Position numbers and translations under genes: made by a program
Notes under the pieces: generated by a model
Seen by the model: the letters and a program-made list of their open reading frames with translations, nothing else
Databases searched by the model: none
What the model was told of the DNA's origin: nothing
Part shown: positions 1-5,708 of the stretch, piece by piece
How the letters are laid out: each line of letters begins with the position of its first letter
How positions within the stretch are numbered: the first letter of the stretch is position 1
NCBI GenBank assembly: GCA_964410665.1
Contig: CAYPIE010000185.1
Coordinates: forward strand, 1 to 5,708
Source of the DNA: CAYPIE01 sp964410665
GTDB lineage: Bacteria; Planctomycetota; Planctomycetia; Gemmatales; Gemmataceae
Direction: 5' to 3'
DNA: 5,708 bases

Positions 1-122
1 CCCTAAACTGTCAGCCAAGTCGATTTAATCGCTATTAATCAACAGGCTGCTAGGTAACTCGGCTCCCCAAGTGCCAACGCAGCCTCATAATTTCTTCTTT
101 TTTTGTCACTCAATCTCAACGA
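1..122. other. Non-coding, AT-richer left flank
   Basis: I see no gene here. The frame that encodes the downstream sulfatase tail has stops at 36-38 (TAA) and 51-53 (TAG), and the other forward frames give short, non-protein-like peptides. By hand count 53 of 120 bases are G or C, clearly lower than in the genes that follow. A run of seven T at 98-104 has no GC-rich stem before it, so it is not a credible terminator. An AT-rich imperfect hairpin (GATTTAAT / ATTAATC, 22-40) is too weak to name. The abrupt change into sulfatase coding sequence near 120 suggests a rearrangement or insertion boundary. Confidence 0.6.
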
Positions 123-131
123 GGCCATGAT
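103..131 (+). promoter_or_regulatory. Possible sigma70-like promoter at the rearrangement boundary
   Basis: TTGTCA at 103-108 (one mismatch to TTGACA) and CATGAT at 126-131 (two mismatches to TATAAT) are separated by 17 bases, the optimal spacing. It sits upstream of the sulfatase remnant and the FAD-oxidoreductase gene, and could drive the operon if the original promoter was lost with the 5' part of the sulfatase gene. Such matches arise easily by chance, and planctomycete promoters are poorly defined, so this is only a candidate. Confidence 0.18.
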
Positions 132-350
132 GTGGGGCAGAACAACCACACCGTGCGCGACGAGCGCTGGCGATATATCCGATACGCCGATGGCAGCGAA
201 GAACTCTACGATCACCAAACCGATCCGAATGAGTGGAACAACATTGCTTCAAAGCCGCTACCTCCGGGGTTGCACACCAAGGTGATCGGGCGACTGAAAA
301 AGCACCTTCCAGAAACAAACGCGCCTCAGCAGGGTCAAACAGAAAGATGA
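123..350 (+). pseudogene. 3' remnant of a sulfatase gene (iduronate-2-sulfatase-like C-terminus)
   Basis: This reading frame encodes about 75 residues that resemble the C-terminal subdomain of planctomycete iduronate-2-sulfatase-like enzymes. Features seen are a GxNNHTVR segment, then RWRYIRYADGSEELYDH, then DPNEWNNIA, in which the polypeptide describes the last strand and the 'DP-E--N' turn common at sulfatase C-termini. Everything needed for catalysis is absent: the N-terminal DD metal motif, the CxPSR formylglycine site, the GKWH motif and the DN metal pair. In-frame stops lie upstream at 36 and 51, so the gene is cut rather than merely starting late. The only starts are weak (GTG at 132), so any product would be a non-functional fragment of about 72 residues. 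Its TGA (348-350) overlaps the ATG at 347 of the next gene, suggesting that the intact sulfatase was once the first or an earlier cistron of this operon. The subfamily assignment rests on sequence memory and is moderately sure. Confidence 0.7.
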
Positions 351-364
351 ATACTGGATTTCCC

Positions 365-2479
365 ATGAAGATTCGTCACGTCATAGCTGTGGCTTTCGTC
401 GCTTTCCTAGCGGTGCCTTCGCACTGCTACGCTAACGAACCCCGCAAAGCCGACGTCATCGTCTACGGTTCCACCCCTGGCGGCTTCTGCGCCGCGATCG
501 CTGCCGCTCGCGAAGGCGCATCGGTCATTCTTCTCGAACCCACGAACCACATCGGCGGATTGAGCACCGGTGGACTCAGTCACTGCGACTCGAACCAGAT
601 GGTTCGCAGTACCCTGATGGGACTGTTCGACGAATGGCACACGCGCGTGGTGAAGGACTACACGGATCGCGGGCTCGAGGCGCCTTACAACCCGGCAAGG
701 AAAGACACGTCGCGGTGGTGTTTCGAGCCGCACGTCGCGATGCGTGTGACAAGGCAGATGCTCGACGAGGCCGGGGTCGCAGTGTTAACCGAGTGTTACC
801 TGAATTCGGTCACCAAAGAAGGCCCGCGTATTACGTCGCTGGTCACGAAGAACGGCACCTTCACGGCCAGGGTGTTCATCGACGGCACTTACGAAGGCGA
901 CCTGATGGCGGCCGCCGGTGTCGACTGGACGATCGGTCGCGAGGGGCGTGACCAATACGGCGAGTCGCTGGCCGGGAAGCAATATCCGAAAAAGAAGATG
1001 AACATCAACGGCTTCGATGACAGTGGAAAACTGTTGCCGCTGCTCACCACCGATGATGCGGGCGCTGACAAGGATGGCGACAGGAACATCATGACCTACA
1101 GTTTCCGGCTCTGCCTCACCACGAACCCGGACAATCGCATGCCCATGCCGAAGCCGGACAGCTACGACCCAGCCCGGTTTGAAATCATCCGCCGTTATCT
1201 GAAGAGTGGCGGTGGAAGTGTTGGCTATGACAGGTATTCGCTTCCGGCCAGAGATATTGGGCTCAGCAAGTTGAAACTTCCCAACAACAAGTTCGATGGC
1301 AACAACTCAATCGGACGACAGTTTTCAATCGGACTGGTCGGTGGAGCAAACGACTGGCACTCGGCCGACGAAGCAGGACGAAAGAATATCTGGGAAGCCC
1401 ACAAACAGTACACCCTGGAATTCATCCACTTCCTGACCACCGACCCGGCCGTGCCCGCGAAGATACGTAATCAATACGCAAAGCTTGGACTTTGCAAGGA
1501 CGAGTTCGCCGAACACGAGCACTTCCCGCCCGCGCTCTATGTGCGCGAGTCGCGTCGGATGAAGGGCATGTATGTTATCAGCCAGAAAGACATCATCGAT
1601 GAGCCAGAGCAGCCCGACCCGATTGCGATCTCATCGTTCCCCATCGACTCGCATGACCTTCGGCGTATCGCGCTGAAGGAGGGCGGCGTGATCAACGAAG
1701 GCACGATCTTCCCCGTGCGTAAGGAGGGTCAGCGTGTTGGCTACGCCTACCACGTGCCCTACCGCGCGATCCTGCCGAAGCCACAACAATGCGACAACCT
1801 GCTCGTGCCCATCGCGCTGTCATGCACACACGTGGGCATCTCGTCGCTGCGGATCGAAGGCGCGTGGATGGTGATCGGCCAGGGAGCGGGCGTTGCGGCG
1901 GCATTGGCGGCGAAAGACGAAGTGGCAGTGCAGAAACTTGAGTACGCAAAACTGCGCGAGCGACTTCTGGTTCAGAAACAGGTTCTGGAATTGCCGCACG
2001 CCTCCGAGACGCCATCTGCGGACGGCTCCATTGCCGCGAAGTTGCTGCCAGGAATCGTACTCGACGACAAGCAGGCGAAGCTGATAGGCAAGTGGTCTCG
2101 ATCGACGAATTTCAAACCGTACATCGACGGTGGATACGTCTTCAACGGAGAAAAAGACTCGAAATCAAAAGGCGACGGCAAAGCGACCGCGACCTTTCGA
2201 TTCAAAGCGCCAAAGTCCGGGCGATATCAACTGCTCATGGCTTACTCGGCGCACGAGACCCGAGCGGAGAAAATCCCCGTGACCGTTACATCTGGTCCTC
2301 ACAAAAGAGGCATTCAGGTCGATCAAACCGTTCCGCTTCCGAACGGCGAACATTTTCGCCCGATCGGCGTGGTTGCTCTCACGGCGGATACGGAAACGGT
2401 CATTCAAATAACGAACGCTGACGCGACTGGTTTTGTGATAATTGACGCTCTGCAATTGCTGCCTGCCGAACAAAATTGA
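365..2479 (+). CDS. Secreted FAD-dependent oxidoreductase with golvesin/xanthan-lyase-like C-terminal domain
   Basis: This 704-residue protein (from ATG 365) begins with a Sec-type signal peptide (MKIRH, a hydrophobic core, then a likely cut after CYA, near residue 23). A Rossmann FAD/ADP-binding fold follows. The glycine-rich loop GSTPGG lies at residues 35-40, an acidic residue ending the second strand (LLEP, E58) would bind the adenosine ribose, and HIGG is at 62-65. The stretch HVGISSLRIEGAWMVIGQGAG before residue 560 is the conserved late FAD-contact region of the FAD-dependent oxidoreductase family PF12831. From about 565 to the end is a beta-rich domain (FKAPKSGRYQLLMAY, near-terminal VIIDALQLLP) resembling the golvesin/Xly carbohydrate-binding-like domain, which explains why relatives are often labelled xanthan lyase. 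The substrate is unknown. An in-frame ATG at 347, overlapping the upstream TGA, would add MNTGFP; I prefer 365 because it gives a cleaner signal peptide. Neither start has a good ribosome-binding site. An in-frame GTG at 233 lies inside the sulfatase remnant and is unlikely to be used. The gene runs directly into the next sulfatase gene, supporting cotranscription. Confidence 0.88.
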   Translation: MKIRHVIAVAFVAFLAVPSHCYANEPRKADVIVYGSTPGGFCAAIAAAREGASVILLEPTNHIGGLSTGGLSHCDSNQMVRSTLMGLFDEWHTRVVKDYTDRGLEAPYNPARKDTSRWCFEPHVAMRVTRQMLDEAGVAVLTECYLNSVTKEGPRITSLVTKNGTFTARVFIDGTYEGDLMAAAGVDWTIGREGRDQYGESLAGKQYPKKKMNINGFDDSGKLLPLLTTDDAGADKDGDRNIMTYSFRLCLTTNPDNRMPMPKPDSYDPARFEIIRRYLKSGGGSVGYDRYSLPARDIGLSKLKLPNNKFDGNNSIGRQFSIGLVGGANDWHSADEAGRKNIWEAHKQYTLEFIHFLTTDPAVPAKIRNQYAKLGLCKDEFAEHEHFPPALYVRESRRMKGMYVISQKDIIDEPEQPDPIAISSFPIDSHDLRRIALKEGGVINEGTIFPVRKEGQRVGYAYHVPYRAILPKPQQCDNLLVPIALSCTHVGISSLRIEGAWMVIGQGAGVAAALAAKDEVAVQKLEYAKLRERLLVQKQVLELPHASETPSADGSIAAKLLPGIVLDDKQAKLIGKWSRSTNFKPYIDGGYVFNGEKDSKSKGDGKATATFRFKAPKSGRYQLLMAYSAHETRAEKIPVTVTSGPHKRGIQVDQTVPLPNGEHFRPIGVVALTADTETVIQITNADATGFVIIDALQLLPAEQN

Positions 2480-2502
2480 TCCATGAAATGATCTTCGAAC
2501 AA

Positions 2503-3885
2503 ATGAAAAACCGAATCCTACGATTGGTCGAACAAAGCGTGATTTGCGTTGCGTTTATGGCACTGCCTACGGGAGTTGTCGAAGCCGCCGACAAACCGAA
2601 CATCGTTGTCTTTCTGACGGACGATCAGGGCTACGGCGACCTCGGTTGCTTTGGCTCGGAGTCACTCGAGACTCCGAATATCGACCGGCTGTGTCAGCAG
2701 GGCATGAAGTTTACGGACTTCTATGTGCATCAGCGCTGCTCGCCGACGCGTCTGGCGTTCATGACGGGCTCGCACGCTCATCGTGCTGGTTGCACCAAAG
2801 TCATCTACAACAGAGACCGCATCGGAATTCACTCCGATGAAGTCACGACTCCCGAGCTTCTGAAAACAGCCGGCTACACCACGGGGATCATCGGCAAGTG
2901 GCATCTTGGCGAATGGGACGCATTCAATCCCGTTCGTCACGGCTTCGATTTCTTCTACGGTTTCATGATCGATCTCGATCAGGGCACGGGGATTTATCGT
3001 GACGTCGAACGGATTGAGTCGATCAAGCGGAAGACTGACGGGCAACATTCGCCAAAACTGCTCAACGCCGCGATCGGCTTCATTAAGGAGAACAAGAACC
3101 AACCGTTCCTTCTCTACTATGCATCTCCGTTGCCCCACACACCGTGGATACCGAACGAGCGTTTCAAAGGTACTTCGAACCGCGGCACTTACGGTGACGT
3201 GATCCGTGAAATCGACTGGCAGGTCGGTGAGCTGATGAGGACGCTCGACGAGCAGGGCCTTGCGAACAATACCCTATTCGTCTTCGCGTCGGACAACGGG
3301 CCGGTACTCGGTATTAACGGCGGTGATGCTGGCCCGTATCGCGACGGCAAGTGGACCGATTTCGAAGGCGGCATTCGCGTACCGTGCATCATGCGGTGGC
3401 CGGATACGATCAAACCCGGTTCGACGAACAGTGAGATCACCGGGATCATCGATCTGCTGCCGACCTTCAGTGCGATCGCCGGAGTCGACGCGCCGGGCAA
3501 CCGCGTCATCGACGGCCGAAATATTCTGCCGTATTTGAAGGGCGAAACGCTTAAGAACCCGATCCACGAATCATTCATCGTGCCCGGCTCGGTGATTCGC
3601 CACGGGCAGTGGAAGCTGCTCGTGCGAGATTTGAAGCCGGGTGGCAAGAGCGGCCGAGAAGGAAAGCGTCCATCGGCTCAGGCAGGATCGCTCTTCAATC
3701 TGCAGGTCGACCCCGGCGAGACGCGAGACGTCTCGGGCGACCATCCCGAAATCGTGGCGGACCTGCGACGTCGAATGGATGAGGCGGTCAGGGAACTCGA
3801 AGCCAACAGCCGACCGATCGGCAGGCTCCCCGGCGCGCCCGTTCCAGCAACTAGGAAGAGCGGAAGGCAAAAAGACAGACAGTAG
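2503..3885 (+). CDS. Exported type I (formylglycine-dependent) sulfatase, arylsulfatase A-like
   Basis: This is a complete S1-class sulfatase of 460 residues that hydrolyses sulfate esters, probably on a glycan in the periplasm or outside the cell. The signal peptide starts MKNRILR and has a likely cut at VEA/AD (near residue 28). Numbered from ATG 2503, the catalytic set is intact: metal ligands D40-D41 (LTDDQGYGD), C79 in CSPTR as the residue converted to formylglycine, R83, GKWH with K132 and H134, H212 (PLPHTPW), D264-N265 (ASDNG), and K283 before the FEGGIRVP motif. LFNLQVDPGE near 397-406 is the typical C-terminal sulfatase strand and turn. The length is usual for a single-domain sulfatase. 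A Cys-type enzyme needs a maturase (FGE or anSME), which is not encoded here. In-frame starts also exist at ATG 2488 and at TTG 2476, which overlaps the previous gene's TGA as TTGA. ATG 2503 is preferred because a basic n-region directly precedes the hydrophobic core. The C-terminal tail is Arg/Lys-rich. The glycan substrate cannot be read from the sequence. Confidence 0.93.
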   Translation: MKNRILRLVEQSVICVAFMALPTGVVEAADKPNIVVFLTDDQGYGDLGCFGSESLETPNIDRLCQQGMKFTDFYVHQRCSPTRLAFMTGSHAHRAGCTKVIYNRDRIGIHSDEVTTPELLKTAGYTTGIIGKWHLGEWDAFNPVRHGFDFFYGFMIDLDQGTGIYRDVERIESIKRKTDGQHSPKLLNAAIGFIKENKNQPFLLYYASPLPHTPWIPNERFKGTSNRGTYGDVIREIDWQVGELMRTLDEQGLANNTLFVFASDNGPVLGINGGDAGPYRDGKWTDFEGGIRVPCIMRWPDTIKPGSTNSEITGIIDLLPTFSAIAGVDAPGNRVIDGRNILPYLKGETLKNPIHESFIVPGSVIRHGQWKLLVRDLKPGGKSGREGKRPSAQAGSLFNLQVDPGETRDVSGDHPEIVADLRRRMDEAVRELEANSRPIGRLPGAPVPATRKSGRQKDRQ

Positions 3886-3887
3886 TT

Positions 3888-5675
3888 ATGCAATTAATCA
3901 AAGACAGCATGGCGATTGTTACGAGTATCGTTCTGGTAAACGCAGGCCCCACGCTTGCCGCCGCAGCACCAGCTAGCGTTAAACCCAATATCGTTTTCAT
4001 CTTCGTCGACGACCAGGGCTACTACGATCTCGGATGCTATGGCGCAACCGAAGTCAAAACTCCGCGGATTGACGCGATGGCCGATGAGGGAATCCGATTC
4101 ACGGATTACTATGCGGCTGCTCCCATTTGTAGTCCCTCGCGGGCCGGATTGTTGACGGGGTGTTATCCGCGACGAGTTGGCAACCATATCTGGGTCCATC
4201 GCGCCGACTCGTCATCCGGAATTCATCCCGACGAACTGACCATCGCTGAGCTGTTTCAACAAAACGGTTACGCGACGGCGTGCATCGGCAAATGGCATCT
4301 GGGATTCCAGGAGCCGTTCCTACCACGCAGCCAGGGATTCGACCACTACTTCGGTTTGCTACACAATCTGGACCCGGTCGAGGTCGTCTATTTTGGCGAC
4401 AAAGGCGTTCCGCTGATGCGGAATGACGAGATCGTTAAGCGTCCCGCCGACCCCGCGGAATTGACGAAACTCTACACCGACGAAGCCATCGCTTTTATGG
4501 AGAAGAATGCAAAGAAACCGTTCTTCCTCTATCTGCCGCACACCATGTTGCATAATCCGCTTGGCGTGAGCGAAGAATTCCGAGGGACTTCGAAATGGGG
4601 AGAATACGGCGACGCGATTCAGGAACTCGATCACAACGTCGGCCGCCTGTTCGATTCTCTGGCGCGACTGGGCGTCAGCGACAACACCATCGTTATCTAC
4701 GCTTCCGATAACGGGCGAGGTCCCGGCCGTACGCCGGAGCAGAAGATTCGTGGACGTAAGCTTTCAACGTACGAAGGCGGCATTCGCGTACCGGCAATCG
4801 CATGGGGTCCAGGACTGGAGTTGCAAACCGACGAGACGTCGGCAGCGGTGGTCCGTGCGATGGACTGGTACCCGACGCTCGCCACGTTTGCTGGAATCAA
4901 GGTGCCGGAAGGCCGGGTCATCGACGGTCGCGACATCAGTCCTTTGCTGAAGGGAGAATCAGCGTTTGTGCCGGCTCCGGGCCTGGACAAATCACTGAAT
5001 GCGAAAGTGCCTTTGCGCCGTCGCTGGGACCCGCTTGGGGAATGGAAGCCGCTGATTAAACGCTGGGAATTCAACGACGCTTTTTTCTATCACGGCAGCC
5101 AAGGGACGCTGGCGGCGGTGCGTTGGAATAATTGGAAGCTCTATTTGAATCCCAGCCTTGAACTTTACGACCTGTCGAAAGACCCGAGCGAATCGACTCT
5201 TGTCCGCAATGGCGATGTGGTTCGCAAGTTGCGCGGCATGGCCATTCTGTTCCAGGAAGAAATGCGGCTCGATGCCCGAGCGGCCGGACAGGCGACGCCT
5301 CGTCGAACGGACGGCAAAACCGAAATTCCCGCAGAGATTATCGATCGACTGCACAGCAAGCTGGACGTGACCTTCGCACGCTACGGCGATCGCACACTGG
5401 AAATGGATATCTATCGCCCAAAGGACAATTGGCAAACTCTGCCTGCCATCGTGTGCATTCACGGTGGCGGTTGGCGTAAAGGACAGAAGATTCACTTTCG
5501 CAATGTCGCACAGGCCCTGGCCGCGAGGGGGTTCGTGACAGCCTCGATTGACTATCGCCTCAGTGACGAGGCCCCCTTCCCGGCACACATTCACGACTGC
5601 AAGGCCGCCGTACGATTCCTTCGAGCGAACGCTAGGCAGTATAAACTTCCCCAGTTTTTGTGGGCGCGGATTTAA
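3888..5675 (+). CDS. Exported Cys-type sulfatase fused to an alpha/beta-hydrolase esterase domain, truncated at its 3' end
   Basis: The 595-residue product has an N-terminal signal segment (cut probably within LAAAAPAS, near 25-28) and a full type I sulfatase domain to about 465. Visible catalytic residues are D41-D42, C81 in CSPSR (formylglycine precursor), R85, K135 and H137 (GKWHLG), H218 (LPHTMLH), D274-N275 (ASDNG) and K291 before YEGGIRVP. ELYDLSKDPSE closes the sulfatase. After a polar linker (about 466-490), residues 495-587 begin a second enzyme of the BD-FAE/carbohydrate-esterase alpha/beta-hydrolase type: MDIYRP, oxyanion-hole HGGGW at 525-529, DYRLSDEAPFPAHIHD, and AVRFLRANARQYKL. 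There the homology ends: the last eight residues (PQFLWARI) and the stop do not fit the family, and the GxSxG nucleophile and the Asp/His of the triad are missing. The sulfatase half should work; the esterase half should be dead and possibly unstable. The ATG lies 2 bp after the previous stop; ATG 3909 is an alternative start. No strong ribosome-binding site is seen, so coupling to the upstream gene is likely. Confidence 0.88.
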   Translation: MQLIKDSMAIVTSIVLVNAGPTLAAAAPASVKPNIVFIFVDDQGYYDLGCYGATEVKTPRIDAMADEGIRFTDYYAAAPICSPSRAGLLTGCYPRRVGNHIWVHRADSSSGIHPDELTIAELFQQNGYATACIGKWHLGFQEPFLPRSQGFDHYFGLLHNLDPVEVVYFGDKGVPLMRNDEIVKRPADPAELTKLYTDEAIAFMEKNAKKPFFLYLPHTMLHNPLGVSEEFRGTSKWGEYGDAIQELDHNVGRLFDSLARLGVSDNTIVIYASDNGRGPGRTPEQKIRGRKLSTYEGGIRVPAIAWGPGLELQTDETSAAVVRAMDWYPTLATFAGIKVPEGRVIDGRDISPLLKGESAFVPAPGLDKSLNAKVPLRRRWDPLGEWKPLIKRWEFNDAFFYHGSQGTLAAVRWNNWKLYLNPSLELYDLSKDPSESTLVRNGDVVRKLRGMAILFQEEMRLDARAAGQATPRRTDGKTEIPAEIIDRLHSKLDVTFARYGDRTLEMDIYRPKDNWQTLPAIVCIHGGGWRKGQKIHFRNVAQALAARGFVTASIDYRLSDEAPFPAHIHDCKAAVRFLRANARQYKLPQFLWARI

Positions 5676-5708
5676 GAGTGGTTAGGATGAATCCAGGATG
5701 TGTTCACT
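5640..5708 (+). mobile_element. Probable left edge of an inserted element (IS3-family-like), incomplete
   Basis: The sequence stops encoding the esterase around 5640-5648. It continues as TAAACTTCCCCAGTTTTTG, a short CCCA/TGGG stem around a GTTTTTG loop (5650-5664), and then TTTAAGAGTGGTTAGGATG. The layout of a C-run, AGTTTT, a G-run, then a short leader and an ATG (5687-5689, open to the window end; also ATG 5698) recalls the left ends of IS3-family elements, where orfA starts shortly inside the terminal repeat. Only about 60 bases are present, so no transposase, second terminal repeat or target duplication can be seen. The element assignment is a guess from pattern memory. What is firmer is that the esterase reading frame is interrupted here. 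Confidence 0.33.

Noticed and set aside
22..40. Imperfect AT-rich hairpin (GATTTAAT/ATTAATC) as an operator or attachment site
   Set aside because: The arms are short, AT-rich and carry a bulge, as expected by chance in an AT-rich stretch.
1..57. Short peptide frame 7-57 (TVSQVDLIAINQQAAR) as the end of an upstream gene
   Set aside because: A stop at 4-6 in the same frame precedes it, so it cannot be the tail of a longer upstream gene, and it has no start codon.
90..104. Pyrimidine-rich tract ending in seven T as a Rho-independent terminator
   Set aside because: No GC-rich inverted repeat precedes it on the + strand.
233..364. N-terminal extension of the FAD oxidoreductase from GTG 233
   Set aside because: The extension lies over the sulfatase remnant in another frame, is not protein-family-like, and would bury the signal peptide 45 residues inside the protein.
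1692..2015. Long open frames on the minus strand, such as this one and those at 2662-3138, 3189-3647 and 4992-5594
   Set aside because: They are antisense to well-conserved genes, and their Arg/Ser/Pro-rich or otherwise featureless translations match no family; such frames are expected in GC-rich DNA.
5650..5664. CCCA/TGGG stem with GTTTTTG loop as a transcription terminator for the operon
   Set aside because: The stem is only 4 bp, no T-run follows it, and it overlaps the coding frame, so a terminal-repeat explanation fits better.

Overview
The window looks like a fragment of a sulfated-polysaccharide (or host-glycan) catabolic locus from a planctomycete, most likely the Pirellulaceae/Pirellulales. 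This is inferred from the gene content: exported type I sulfatases in tandem beside a secreted FAD-dependent oxidoreductase with a golvesin/xanthan-lyase-type C-terminal domain. The GC-rich codon choice and the lack of clear Shine-Dalgarno sequences before the starts fit as well. No 16S rRNA or other taxonomic marker is present.

Layout, all on the + strand. Positions 1-122 are AT-richer, with stops in the relevant frames and no recognisable gene. Positions 123-350 encode only the C-terminal end of a sulfatase (iduronate-2-sulfatase-like), without its catalytic core. A secreted FAD-dependent oxidoreductase follows (365-2479; alternative start 347). Next is a complete Cys-type sulfatase (2503-3885; alternative starts 2488 and 2476). 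After only 2 bp comes a second Cys-type sulfatase fused in frame to an alpha/beta-hydrolase (esterase) domain (3888-5675). The esterase part stops abruptly after its HGGGW oxyanion-hole region and before the expected nucleophile serine. The last ~60 bases no longer match the esterase family and look like the start of an inserted element.

The gene junctions are very tight: ATGA at 347-350, TTGA at 2476-2479, and 2 bp at 3886-3887. This suggests one polycistronic unit. The inferred ancestral order is sulfatase, FAD oxidoreductase, sulfatase, sulfatase-esterase. The likely joint role is periplasmic or extracellular processing of a sulfated and probably acylated glycan: the sulfatases remove sulfate esters, the esterase removes acyl groups, and the flavoprotein performs an unknown oxidation, possibly held on the glycan by its C-terminal beta domain. 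Both ends of the operon are broken, which is the most notable structural feature. I see no tRNA, rRNA, CRISPR array, riboswitch or convincing terminator.
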